A stretch of 64,000 nt of DNA from Rusavskia elegans (GCA_011316305.1 SAUG01000070.1:186001-250000); one strand, 5' to 3'. Positions 44,101-55,991 are shown, numbered from the stretch's first letter. Notes: a model not told the origin generated them from the sequence alone. Translations and numbers: made by a program.

Positions 44101-46559
44101 TGTCCGACAATGGCAGTCATCTGAGAGATATTGATTGTTGATCCTTTGGAGCCGGACAGCGCCATTTGCACCGCATTGTTCAGATCCTTAAGACTCTCCT
44201 GGGTTTTTGTTCCAGCATTCTCACGAGCCTGGTTCAGGGCGGCCTGAACTTTGCTTTCGAAGGTTTCTCGTATACTCATTCCTGGCAAAGACTCGAGCTC
44301 GTCCGCAGTAGCTTTTCTTGTAATCTCAGTGACTTCCATCTTCTGTTCACTAACGGCGTCCTCAATGCCTTGTATCGTCTTGCGATCAGGGATGGTGTCC
44401 CCAATACCAATGCTGAAGCCATTGTGCAACAGCCAGTAGTTTATCACGGTCTGTGCTCCATTGAAGAAGTTTAATGCCGCTTCCGGACCCTTTTCGTTGA
44501 AGATGATATGGATAATGCCTTGCTTGGAAGCACCCACTGCTGACTTCTTAAAGAGACCATACATGAGCTCCCCACCGTCAACGAAAACTCCTTCGTCCTT
44601 GAGAGGTGAAAACCCAGCTTTTTCTACTTGAAGGTAATTGAGAGTGGGAGGAAGCACCAGGCTGATGATTTGTTTGCCGGTCCATCTGGGCTGTGGCTTG
44701 AGAATAGCTGGTTGTGGAATGACCCCATCCCAGTCGGGAACCCACAGGAGAATGTTCATGACCTGCTCCTCCGACAAAACCACATCTCGCCGACACATTT
44801 TATAGATCCCGCATAGCGTGTCTTGGACAATTCCCATAATTGGCCAATTCCGCTGCGGCGAAACGATATTGAGTGGCACCATGCAGAGCTGACTGATTTC
44901 TGCCCTAGTCTCCTCGCTCTGCGGTACATGTAGATTCATCTCATCCCCATCAAAATCAGCGTTGTATGGCGATGTGACTGACAGATTCAGGCGAAAAGTC
45001 GAATAAGGCATCACCCTGACGCGATGGCCCATCATCGATTCTTTATGCAGGGATGGCTGCCGGTTGAATATAATAAAATCTCCATCAACGATGTGGCGCT
45101 CGACCTTCCAGCCATAGGCGAGATTGATATCACCAGCTCGCTTGTGGTGACGCAGGTCGATCCGTTCACCAGAATCGCGGATCACATATTTCGCCCCCGG
45201 ATGTTCATTAGGACCATTTTTGACAAGCTCGTGGAGCTTGTGAATGTTGTACGGCGTAACAGTTTCGGGGTAGGTCAATGTCCGGGCAATACTTCTAGGA
45301 ACGCCAACCTCGTCTAACGACAGGTTCGGATCTCCAGTAATGACCGTCCGTGCAGAAAAATCAACACGTTTACCCATCAAATTACCCCTAAGACGCCCTT
45401 CTTTACCCTTCAGCCGGGCCCGGATGGACTTGACCGGCCGGCCCGACTTTTGTAACGCCTGGGGAAGACCGGCAATGTTGTTGTCCATGTAAGTTGCTAC
45501 ATGGAATTGAAGAAGGTTTTCGAACTCTTGGATCAGATGCTGTGGGGAACCTTCCAGGTCGCAGCGCTTGACATTGCCGTTTGCGCGGATGATATCCCCA
45601 AGCTTGTAGGTTAGATCATCTTCTCCTCTCATACCGGCACCCCCATCCATTGATATGCTAGGCCGGACGGGCGGCGGAGGCACAGGCAGGACGGTAATGA
45701 TCATCCATTCCGGACGTGCATAGTCATTACTCAAGCCCAAATCCTTAATGTCGTCAGTAGATATGTTGCGAAAAACATTCAGAGCCATCTGAGGAGTTAT
45801 TGGCTTCTTCTCCGCTTGTTGCCCTTCATGCTCATCATCGCCCTTTTGAGCTTTCCAAGTACCAGTCAACTTGAGCGCTTCTCTTCGGATCTCAGGCTGG
45901 ATGTTCCCGCAACCACCATGATCATGTCTCTGGGACTTCCCTTTCTCTGGATGGTCGTCGTCCAAAGGCATACTGGTCTCGCAGATCAATTTCTTTTTGG
46001 AGGCTCGCCAGATGCCCTCGAAGCGGCGCTTGGGATCCCGGAGGCGGAGAGCTTCCATGAACTCGGGCATGTTCTAATGACGTAGAAAAGTCAGCGTACT
46101 CGAGCCTTGCACATCAATCATCCCGCCAGGAACGACAAACCCGATCCGCACGTATCTTGCCGCAGTTGTGGCATACAGTCTCCAGCAATTTCTTAATCTT
46201 CCCTAAAAATCCTACAGTATCGATCAGCCCTTGAACACATTACGATCGTCTCAACAATACAGAGTAGACCGACCGATGTGGAAGACAGGTGCTGCCAGCT
46301 CGATATGACCGAAATGGCCTGGACATTCGGACATATTTTCGTCGCAAGTCGCACACTTGGTGCCTCGATCGATAGAACCCAGACGAGGATCGGCAAGCCC
46401 CATGTGACGCGGTCGGTTGTTCTGCTCGTCCATTGTTTCTGGATATTCTATTTGGGCTACACTCATGTTCTTGATTTCTTCAGGTGACAAGAGTCCAAAT
46501 TGTATCTCCTGAATCGAGCGCAGCGACGCGCTGGAGTATTGGAAGTGGAGGTTGGCCAT
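41148..46559 (-). CDS. RPB1: RNA polymerase II largest subunit Rpb1
   Basis: The catalytic subunit of RNA polymerase II in the nucleus. Three exons on the minus strand: 46274-46559, 46141-46211 and 41148-46073, giving 1760 aa, the usual length. The N-terminal zinc clamp [20 protein letters not shown] is followed by ETVCHNCGK across the first intron. The active-site [15 protein letters not shown], which binds catalytic Mg, is encoded near 44,935-44,965. The trigger loop region [20 protein letters not shown] is near 43,100-43,160. The C-terminal domain (about 41,150-41,790) has roughly 25 heptad-like repeats. Only one is the exact YSPTSPS; most vary at position 7 (G, N, T, Q, A, K), and spacers such as AGPAAGQRH interrupt the array. 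One intact reading frame, no disruption. Divergent from SWD1 over 536 bp. Confidence 0.98.
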
Positions 46560-47095
46560 TTTAATTGTGACGAACCCGCTGCAAGAGAAGAGGTGGTCGA
46601 CCGCTCGTTCAGGCTCAAAAGAGATCAGTATGCCAGTCGTTGTTCACTCGAGCAGATCTGATGTCCACCTGGCGTACCCATCCGTTGTACGTGCCTATCT
46701 AATTTTCAGGTAAATCTTCGAGGGTGAGGTCGATGTGAGGAGACCACCGGAGCAGGCCTGGCGGAAGTGCCCCTTTCGCTCTTTCGAGCAGCGTGGCAAA
46801 TGCTCGGACTTGTTAATCCACGCGCTTCGACTGATCCAGCAGGAGTTCTTGACAATTTCGTTGACAAGGACTATTGAAAGATGATGATGGTCGGTTTGGT
46901 TGGAATGAGATTGACAAGAAGTTGCTAAAGGCACTTATTTTTAGCGTCTTCATTTGCGGCTCAAAAGGTTCCACCAATCACGTGTAACTTCGCGATCAAC
47001 GACAGTCAAACAACCACTTCGTAAAACAAACCTTTGCTTTCACCGACTGTCACCAGAACGTTCAGTCTCGCATCAGTATAAATGATGTAGGCGCG
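46560..47095. other. Divergent promoter region RPB1 / SWD1
   Basis: The 536 bp between the start codons of RPB1 (minus) and SWD1 (plus). A 79-codon minus frame at 46695-46934 has no motifs. Pairing of RPB1 with a COMPASS subunit is notable, since COMPASS acts with the RPB1 C-terminal domain, but a shared promoter role is not proved. Confidence 0.55.
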
Positions 47096-48803
47096 ATGAA
47101 TCTGTCCCTGATCGACCCTTTCATACTTGCGCAAGACTATCCAGACGCTCTCACCGGGAAAGTAAGTGAGTCTCTCTAAAACCTACTCTAGCGACACTAC
47201 AGCTGAATCTTGAAGGGTCTGGGCATGCAGCTTGCATACGTTTCAACCGCAAAGGAGATTTCCTAGCAACTGGCCGGGTATGCATTCGCTTTACATCCCT
47301 ACATCTCATTGCTGATGACGCTGGAAGGTAGACGGGACAGTCGTGATATTTGACATCGAAACGAATGGCGTAGCCCGGAAACTACGCGGACACACCCGTC
47401 AGATACAGGCGCTCAGGTAAATAGTCTCACAATGTGCTTTCGGGAGACGCGAGCACCGAACTCACGGCCCTCGCAGCTGGTCAGGAGATGGACGTTACCT
47501 GTTGAGCTCTTCACAAGATTGGAAATGCATCCTTTGGGATTTGCAAGATGGGACAAAGCTGCGGACTGTCCGCTTCGAGGCTCCGGTATACATTGCCGAA
47601 CTCCATCCCCTCAACCCGTAAGCAAATTGGCGGTCCCAGTGATTAGCTGCCACCGCTTGCTTACTGGCTTGGTAGCTTCCTCTTTGTCGCCTCTTTGTTT
47701 GAGGACCAGCCATTGCTGGTGGACATCTCGAGCTGCATCCCATTAAAGCACCAGCTTTCCTCGGTGCCAAAGCGGCCAAAATTAGATCGACAGGACCTGA
47801 ACGAAAAGCAAGCGCTGCAGGATGCTAAACAGTCAACGTGCGTCACTGTTTTCACGACACAGGGCGACCACATCATCGCCGGCACCAATAAAGGCTGGCT
47901 CAATATCATCGAGGTCAGATCACGAGAAATAATACACTCCACTCGCTTGTGCAATGGCATCATCATACTACTGCGGCTTACCGCATCGGGTCGAGATATG
48001 GTATCAAATGCTAGTGATCGGGTGATTCGAACAATACCCATCCCAAATCTCTCGCAAGATGGCCTCGACATGGACACTGTAAAAATTGAGGTGGAGCACA
48101 AGTTCCAAGATGTGGTCAATCGGCTTTCCTGGAACCACGTGGCGTTCAGTTCTACGGGCGACTACGTCGCAGCATCGACGTTTATGAATCACGACATCTA
48201 CGTATGGGAACGCGGCCATGGAAGCTTGGTAAAGATTCTAGAAGGGCCGAAGGAGGAGCTGGGCGTGATCGAGGTTTGTCCCTGCTTTAACACGGCGCTG
48301 AACGTTGTGCTGACATGAGCAAGTGGCATCCACATCGGCCTTTCGTCGCAGCATGTGGCATTGAGACGGGGCGCGTGTATCTCTGGTCGATCATTACGCC
48401 GCAACGCTGGTCAGCATTGGCCCCTGACTTCGCCGAAGTGGAAGAAAACGTGGAGTATGTGGAACGAGAGGATGAATTCGACATCCATCCAATAGAGGAG
48501 ATACACAAACGCCGATTAGACCTCGAGGATGAGGCTCTTGATGTGTTGACCGTAGACCCTGTCAAAGGAGACCCGGTTCACGACGTATTCAGCATGCCTG
48601 TCCTGTTAGACATTGTCGATAGCGAAAGCGAGGAGGAGATTGTTGCTGTTGGTCCAGGAACTATGAGGCGGAAAAGTCCTGGCGAGGGAAGGGAGTGGAT
48701 GAACGGCGCGGAGAATGCAAACGACCTCGAAGAACAAGGATCTTTCAAGAAGGTTGTGACGACGGCGGCAGAAAAAACGCAGAGTAGAACGCGTAAGCGA
48801 TAA
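47096..48803 (+). CDS. SWD1: COMPASS complex WD40 subunit Swd1 (RbBP5-like)
   Basis: A beta-propeller scaffold of the Set1/COMPASS histone H3K4 methyltransferase. Six exons: 47096-47165, 47216-47277, 47328-47416, 47477-47617, 47676-48273 and 48324-48803, giving 479 aa. It opens MNLSLIDPFILAQDYPD, as in fungal Swd1. The WD repeats follow: SGHAACIRFNRKGDFLATGR, VDGTVVIFDIET, WSGDGRYLLSSSQDWKCILW, NKGWLNIIEVRS, WNHVAFSSTGDYVAAS, and WHPHRPFVAACGIETGRVYL. The acidic tail contains VEENVEYVEREDEFDI, the segment that in RbBP5 contacts Ash2 and the SET domain. The C-terminus is basic. In the first intron, the donor four bases downstream of the obvious GTAAGT was chosen because it alone keeps frame into RSGHA. 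Confidence 0.93.
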
Positions 48804-48874
48804 GAACATGAGACAGAACTTACACCCATTCCTGAGCTCAGTCCCTTGGAAACGACGCAGCCATAACTAAAAGC
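48804..48874. other. Short spacer after SWD1
   Basis: About 70 bp between the SWD1 stop codon and the stop codon of the candidate fragment on the other strand. Confidence 0.5.
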
Positions 48875-49113
48875 TTAGGCCCAACCGAGAGCCTTGACGC
48901 CTTGCGCAATTCCGTTCCCTTTCTCGCCTCTCACTGGCTGTATGTCTCGTGGGTTATTAATGGCAGATGATACAAACCATGATCTGAAATGAACATACTC
49001 GCTGCTTCATATATGTTACAAGCCCGCCGCCATCACGGACCGAAATGGCCTTCGCAAGCTCGCTTACCCCAGCACCAGTGGCGGCAATAAGTCATGAGAT
49101 AGCGCATTTCTCA
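48875..49113 (-). pseudogene. Possible 3'-end fragment of a gene cut by the AT-rich block
   Basis: On the minus strand, a possible last exon (48875-48983) reads SWFVSSAINNPRDIQPVRGE and continues to ALGWA-stop, 35 codons with protein-like composition. It is preceded by a good acceptor (TTCATTTCAG) and, 84 bases on, a GTAAGC donor. An upstream piece (49068 to about 49113) reads LSHDLLPPLVLG in the matching phase. Upstream of that the DNA becomes AT-rich and unreadable. I do not recognise the family. It could be a gene truncated when the AT-rich DNA arrived, or a coincidence. Confidence 0.3.
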
Positions 49114-49807
49114 ACTACCCTACCTTACTATATATATCTGCCTATCTCTCGACTATATAGATAATTTAAAAGTCTTGCCCTCGCGTTTTACAACGATTTA
49201 ATATCTATATAATATTTTTACAATAAATTCGCGAATTTTCTCTATCGTTATTATTTTCAATTCGACTTTTAATATTTTTCGAAATTTTTCTACTGTACGA
49301 TATATATATCTTTTACGAATACTTTATTTTAAAAATTTTTATATAATTTTAATTAAATTTAAATTAGAAAAATTATAGAAATTTTTTAGAAATAAAAAGC
49401 TGCGACGATTACGATAGAATTATATAAAATTATAAATCGATTTAATTTTCTAAAAAAGAAATATATATCTTTTTAAACGTCGTTTTAATTCGTTTAAAAT
49501 ATCGATAAAATAAAAAAAAATCTTTTCGCTATAGTAAATCTACGTTATCGAATTAATTTAAAAGCGAATATTAATAGAGTAAAATATTACTTTATTTTAT
49601 TTAGAAAATGATTTATTTTATAAATATTTTTTGTTCGTTCGCGTTTATATTTCTATAGTTAATAGCAACGTTTCGTAAAAATAACGTTCGTTTTTTTAAA
49701 TTATCGACGTTATCTAATATTAATATATCTATCCAAATTATAATATTTGATGAAACTATAACTATATTATTAAAATGATATAATCGATTTATAAATTATA
49801 CTTTAGA

Positions 49808-49845
49808 ATCAAATTCCCGCCACGTGACAAGCTGCCAAATATTTA
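49808..49845. other. Unmutated island inside the RIP block
   Basis: About 38 bases around CCCGCCACGTGACAAGCTGC keep several CpA and TpG steps, unlike everything around them. The core CACGTG is an E-box-type palindrome. It may be unique sequence that escaped RIP, or a later change. Confidence 0.5.
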
Positions 49846-50425
49846 TAGAAGCGCTATTAATATTTAACTTTTATATAATACTAGTTTTCGAAAATTCGTT
49901 GCAGATATTCCGATTAATATAGATTAATTATAACTATAGTTAATTCAAACTTTCTATTAAATAGTAACTAGCTATTATAATTATTTAACTATTAAATCGT
50001 TATTTTAAAAAACGGAAAGTCATCGTTTAACTATATATAGATAGTTTACTAATTTAATACGAATTGCAAAATTCCTTTTAATAGTAAATTATTTAATAAT
50101 ACGATATAGTAAAGAACTTTTAATTTAAATCTCTGCTCTATTTAATAGTTATTAAATAAAAGTTTCTACGTAGTATTAAATTATTTAAAGACTTTTTATA
50201 AACTATTAATTAACATCTATAAACTATTTATATTTTATCTATAGTCTATAGTATTCGAAAAAGTCGTTAATAAACTATATCGTTAAATAATAATATTAAT
50301 TACTTTCGCGAATTATCTATTTTATAGTTTATAGATCTACTATTAATAGAAAAATACTATTATCAAAAAATAGTAATATAGATAGAAAGAAATCTGCCTA
50401 ATTTATTAGCTTTTATATAAGAAAA

Positions 50426-50837
50426 TATAACGTTTCTATACGTCAAAAGGCGTTACGTTCGAGCCTAGCTACAGCCGTAGACGTAGTTCGAACTATTAAA
50501 TAGTAAAGAAATCCTAGCGTAGATTATTATAATTAATCCCGCGCAGCTATAAAAGTATAGTTACGATATTACGAGGCGTTTATATTATAGAAATAATTAA
50601 AAATAAAATAGTAGAAACGTATTTAATAATTATATTAACGAACAATAAAAGAAACTATTTAATAGAAATAAAAAGCGATATATATAGTAAAAATAGCCGA
50701 TAGTATCGATAGATGGCTATCCGCTAAAAGTTTCTATTATAAAAGTCGGCTACGGCAGCTAAAGGCGGCTATAGATAATTAGATTCGTTTATCTAGCTGA
50801 TTTTCTAACGTATTTCTATAGAATTGTAAATATAATA
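50426..50837. repeat. LTR copy 1
   Basis: Direct repeat partner of 53309-53726. Shared landmarks include AAAAGGCGTTA, a TACTAAATAGTAAAG-like stretch, AGCGATATATATAG and AATAGCCGATAGTA. Nearly all differences are C/T or G/A transitions. Confidence 0.7.
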
Positions 50838-52239
50838 TAGTTTTTTCTATATTGTTTTCTATCTAATTTTTTCTTTTTCTTTATTTTTTTTTTAATATTT
50901 TTTTATTATATATTTTCGAAAAGATAATTATTTAAAATTCTTTTATCGAATTTAGTTAAAAGATATTACTATATCTTTTCTTTATAGTTTTTATATTCGT
51001 AATTTTTTAAAAGAATATAAAATTAAAATAGGTAGTAATATTTATAGCGAGTATATTCGAATTGAAAAATTCTATAATTTTTTAATTTCTAATACTATTT
51101 ATATTATCTATTCTATTTTTATTATCTTTTTAGTAGCTAATATCTATAGGAAAATATCTTAAAAATAAAAAATAAAAATTTCGGTCCGATATTAGAAATA
51201 TTTTTAATAAATATACTAAAGCGCGATATTATATTAAATTCTTTTTAGATTTCAAAAAGAAAATTCGTAATTAGCGCTTTATTTAAAAATATTTTATTAT
51301 TTATTATCGCGTTTTAAATAAATATAAAAGTAATTTTATTATTTAGAAGTAATATATATTATTTTAATTTCATAAATTTAATAATTCGATTATATTTTAC
51401 TTTTTTATAGATTTTATACTAGCCGTATAAAAGGCTTCTATTAAATCTATTTCGGGTTTCGAGTCGATTAATTTAGATTAATTTCTAAAGGATTTCGATT
51501 TTTTTTAATTTCTAGATTTTATAAGCGTATAAAAAATTATCTAGTTAAAGATATTTTTATATCGCGTTTTATTTCTTTTAAATTAGATATTAGTATTATA
51601 AATTATATCTAGATTTTCTAATATTTTCGCTAATTTCTATTCTTTAGTTACTATCTCGTCCTATAATAATAAGATCGGAAACAATCTATCTTTTAGTTAT
51701 ATATTAAATATAGAATCTAGTATTTTTTTTCTAGTTATTCTTTCAGCTCTAGCGTTAGATTATATTTAGTTTTTTTTATTTTTTTAATAATACTTTTATA
51801 GATTTTTTTAATATTTTTTATCTATAATTTTAAAATTATCTTTTAGATTTTATTATATTTTAGCGCTAATTATAAAAGTAGATAGTAATATTCTTTTTAA
51901 ATTTTTATTTTCTATATTTCGCCTCTTTTTTTAAAAAAAATATCGATTTCTTTAATTTATTTATAATTCGTTTTTAATATAATATCTAATTTTCTATATA
52001 AAAGGTTTTTGTATATAAAAAAATATATTATTTACAGTTTTATCTTTTTTTCTATTATACTTTCTTATACTAGTATTCTAGAAATTAATTTTTTCCATTT
52101 ATTTCCGAATATAATATACTATCGAAAGCTTTTAATAATTATAAAATTTTAAATTCCGATAAATCCGTTTTTTATTTTAATTTTAATTTCTATAATTCTA
52201 TTTTTCTATAATAGACGTTTTTAGATATATTCTTTAATC

Positions 52240-52400
52240 TAATTATATAATTCTTATATAATTTTATTTTTTTCTTCGTAATTTATAAGAGCTATTATTT
52301 TATAACCTCTAATTTCGATTTTAAACGCTACTATAAGAGATTTCTCGATTTTATACGATTTAAATTCTATTATTAGCTTTTTTTTTATTTTTCTAGATTC
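52240..52400 (-). pseudogene. Retropepsin-like trace (gag-protease relic)
   Basis: Minus-strand codons from 52,400 down to about 52,260 stay open for 47 codons in otherwise stop-ridden DNA, with AFKIEIRGYKIIALIN. This resembles the hydrophobic strand before the active-site Asp of LTR-element aspartic proteases (x-G-x-K-V-x-A-L-I-D-S-G). The Asp position now reads Asn and the Ser-Gly is gone, both explainable by transitions. Weak but consistent with the flanking LTRs. Confidence 0.3.
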
Positions 52401-53308
52401 CGTAAGATACTATTTTAATCTTTTTTTATCTAATAGATAGATAAGATATTTTTTATTTTAATAGGCTATCTAACTTTCAGTTATATTATTTTTCTAGTTT
52501 TTTCTTCGGGTAATTTTTCTATTATTTTAAACTAGTTTTCGGTTATTTCTATTACCTTTTTAGTTAGATAATTTCTTTTAAAATATCCGGACTTTCTATA
52601 TAAATAATTAACTTTAGTCTATAATTTTTTAATTTTAGTAATATTAAATTCTATTAGATTTCTTTTCAACTATTTTTTAGTAGATTTTATTTTACTAAAC
52701 GCCTGTTTATTTAAAGATATTTTATACTATCTAGTATTAATTCTAGTCGCTAGTTTAATTAAAGATACTAGCGAATCTAGTTTTTTAATTACTATTATAG
52801 TTTTTTTAACTTTTATATAAAATTATTTATAGAAGTAAACTTTTAGAATTAAATCTTTTTAGTTAATTTTATAAACTGATTTTCTAAATTAAATAGTATA
52901 TTTAGCTACTAATTTCTACTACTTTAAAATTATTAGATTTCTTTCTATTATTCTATTTTTATTATTATTTCTAAAAGTTTCTTTTATAGCCGTAATTAGA
53001 TTACTAAAGGCGTAGAAAATCTAAAATATTTTATCTTTTCTTTAGTTTTCCGAGTTATTAAAATAGTCTTCTATACGTAGCTATATCTAATTAAAGATTA
53101 TTTCTTCTAAATATAATATTATAAATAGAATTTTAATTATTTTATTTAAAAACTAGTTTATATATAATACGAAGTAAATATTTATCTAGATAAACTAAAG
53201 TTTTAAAAATCTTTAATTTTTTTTATAAATATTAGATATTGCCGCTTTAATAGTATCGCTTTAATCTATAAAGCGGGGGTACGAAATTAATATAATAAGT
53301 CGTTAAAA

Positions 53309-53726
53309 TATAATATCTCTATATATTAAAAGGCGTTATATTCGAATTTAGCAATAGCTATAAACGTAGTATAAACTACTAAATAGTAAAGGAATACTAG
53401 TATAAATTATTATAACTAATCCTATATAGCCGCGAAAATATAGTTATAATATTATAAAGCGTTTATATTACGAAAGTAATTAAAAAAAGAATAGTAGAAA
53501 TATATTTAATAGTTATATTAATAACTAACGAACGAAGCTATCTAATAGAAATAAAAAGCGATATATATAGCGAAAATAGCCGATAGTACCGATAGGTAGC
53601 TATCTACTAAAAACTTCTATTATAAAAATCGGCTATAGCAGCTATAGACGGCTATAGATACTAGTAATCAGACTTGTTTATTTAGCTAATTTTCCAGCGT
53701 GCTTCTATAGAATCGTAGACGTAATA
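53309..53726. repeat. LTR copy 2
   Basis: Direct repeat partner of 50426-50837 (see there). It differs mostly by transitions, plus small indels such as an extra ACTAAC-type block near 53,521-53,530. Confidence 0.7.
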
Positions 53727-53903
53727 GAAAGTCGTTTTTAGATATATAACTAATAAAATTTTTATCGAATAATCTTTTTCGATTTATATACGCTCGTCTA
53801 TTTTTCTATTAGAAATATCGTATATTAAAAAAAAAAAGCTATTCGGCGAAGATTATAGTTAGTAACGTAAAGTATTTATTAACGTATTATTAATAAAATA
53901 TTA

Positions 53904-54354
53904 GACTGGCCGTTAGGTCGGATTTCGAATCCGAGTTAACTAATTTAATCTAATCCGAATCGAGTTAGAAAATTCTATAGTTCGCTCCGATTTAAATCTC
54001 GGATCGGGTTATATAATTTAATTTAATCCGATAAATCTATTAAATTTATATAATTGAATACATTTTTATATAAAAATTATATAAATTATTTAAAAGAATT
54101 CTAATTAATTAACTACTCTAGCTAGATAAATCCTAGTTAGATTAAATATATTAGTTTAATATATTATTTATAATAAAAATTAAAATATAATATATATATA
54201 TAGATTTATTATATATATAGAAGATTTAATAAATATTCGAATTTAAACTAGATTCGATCCGGATCCGACCGTTTAGCGAGTCGAACTAGTTTAACCTACT
54301 AAAATCGGATCGGATTTTTAATAATTCGATAGAAATCTGACTCGAAGTAGCCAG
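53904..54354 (+). repeat. Inverted repeat arm A / MITE-like copy
   Basis: About 450 bp starting GACTGGCCGTTAGGTCGGAT and ending GAAGTAGCCAG. It is inverted relative to 55600-56040. Its own two ends are similar in inverted orientation (CTGGC...GTCGGATTTC against CTGGC...GTCAGATTTC), so it may itself be a small TIR element. A TA dinucleotide lies just outside its outer end. Confidence 0.65.
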
Positions 54355-55644
54355 ATTATAAAATATAGTAGAAATAAAATATTATTTATATCTAGATTAT
54401 ATAGATAATTTAACGATATCTCTATAGAAATATATAGACTTTACAAAATAAAAACTCGAAAAAAATAGCGGGAATCGAATATTTTCGAAAAATCAATTAC
54501 GTATAATATTAGCTATCGATTTAATACTCGTTACTTTATATATAGTAGTTAAATTTCCTCGGTTATTATTATTAATACTAGTATTTTATTATCTTTTTTA
54601 TATTATCTCCTATATATAGATTATCTAAATCCGTTATTATTTCGAAATAAGATAATAATTCTATAGATAGAAATAAACAGATTTGTAAATACGCTCTAGT
54701 CTTTTAAAACTAGATTAAAATTAATAGACTCGTCGTTAGAAAGTAAATATAAAAGAAATAGAATTAGTAATCGGAAAAACGGTTTATATTTACAGTTTTT
54801 CGAAGTTATTTAAATATAAATAATTTAGTAGAAAAATTCTAATTAGTATTTTATTCGCGATATTTTACTAATTTAAATTCCCGGTTTATAATTTAATTTC
54901 TAATATTCTATAAATATATAATCATTCCGCTATAGTATTAATATTATTTCTATATCTATTCATATAATCTCAAAATAATTTCGGGAAAATATATTTTTAC
55001 GGTCGAAAAAAATAGTATAGAAATAATATAATCTATTATAAATAATACGGAAACATATATCTAGTAAATTTCTAAATATAATAGATAATATTTTATCTAT
55101 TTTAAATTGAAAAACTTTTTTAAATATCGTATTATAAAGCTTCCGGTATATATATATCGCTATTTCTAAAATTAATATTATATTATAAAATTTTAATTAT
55201 TAAAAAATTAATTTTTTTTAGTTTAATTTATAGTTTAAACTATTCTAAAATAATTTAATTTAGTTTTTTTTATATTTTTTATTTAGATACATTTTCTATT
55301 ATATTATAATCTAGTTTTATAATTTCTTTTACTGCGGCGATAGCGGCGTATTATAGAAAATCTAGAAATAAATCTATTATCTTTATTATAGAAGTAGAAA
55401 AGGAATTAGAATAGAGAAAAAAAAAAGATAGTAGCGAACGTTGATAGTTAAAAGGAAAGAATAATCGAAATCTAGAAATCGTAGTTAAAATAATTTAAAA
55501 AGATATTAAAAAAACTCTAGAATAATTAAATTAAATATAAAATTCTACGGAATTTAAAGCTATTAGAATATAATAGAAAAAGTTCTTTTATAATTAGTTT
55601 GGCTACTTCGGATCGGATTTCCGTCGAACTATTAAAAATCCGAT

Positions 55645-55710
55645 CCGATTTTAACGGGTCGAACCGATTTTAACGGGTCGAACCGATTTTAACGAATCGA
55701 ACCGATTCGA
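55645..55710. repeat. 19-bp tandem repeat, 3.4 copies
   Basis: Unit CCGATTTTAACGGGTCGAA at 55645, 55664 and 55683 (the last with AATC for GGTC), then a partial CCGATTCGA. Arm A has only one related unit at the matching place. Confidence 0.85.
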
Positions 55711-55965
55711 CTCGCTAAATAGTTAGGTCCGGGTTAAATTCGGATTAAATTCGGATATCTGCTAAATCTATTATATATATAATAAATCTATATATATATT
55801 ATATTTTAATTTTTAATATATAGACAATATATTAAACTAATATATTTAATCTAACTAAAATTTTTTTAGCTAGCGTAGTTAACTAGTTAGAATTTATTTA
55901 AATAATTTATATAATTTTTATACTAGAGTTATATAAATTATATAAATTTAGTAGATTAATTAAAT

Positions 55966-55991
55966 CGGATCGGATTATATAATCCGATCCG
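55966..55991. repeat. Perfect 26-bp palindrome
   Basis: CGGATCGGATTAT followed directly by its reverse complement ATAATCCGATCCG, inside inverted-repeat arm B. It could form a hairpin. Arm A has a decayed version. Confidence 0.85.

Larger units (their letters stand above)
50421..53731 (-). mobile_element. Degenerate LTR retrotransposon relic
   Basis: Two direct repeats of about 410-418 bp (50426-50837 and 53309-53726) flank 2.47 kb. Both start TATAA and end TAATA, as expected if original TG...CA ends were changed by RIP. Flanking 5-mers GAAAA (50421-50425) and GAAAG (53727-53731) may be the target-site duplication with one transition. The interior is too short for a full gag-pol and is heavily mutated. 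A protease-like trace on the minus strand (52,260-52,400) suggests minus orientation. A purine tract (AAAGCGGGGG) near 53,270 would instead fit plus, so orientation is unsure. Confidence 0.65.

Noticed and set aside
53260..53285. Polypurine tract AAAGCGGGGG as proof of plus orientation of the LTR element
   Set aside because: It is about 30 bp from the LTR rather than adjacent, and the protease-like trace is on the minus strand; kept only as conflicting evidence.
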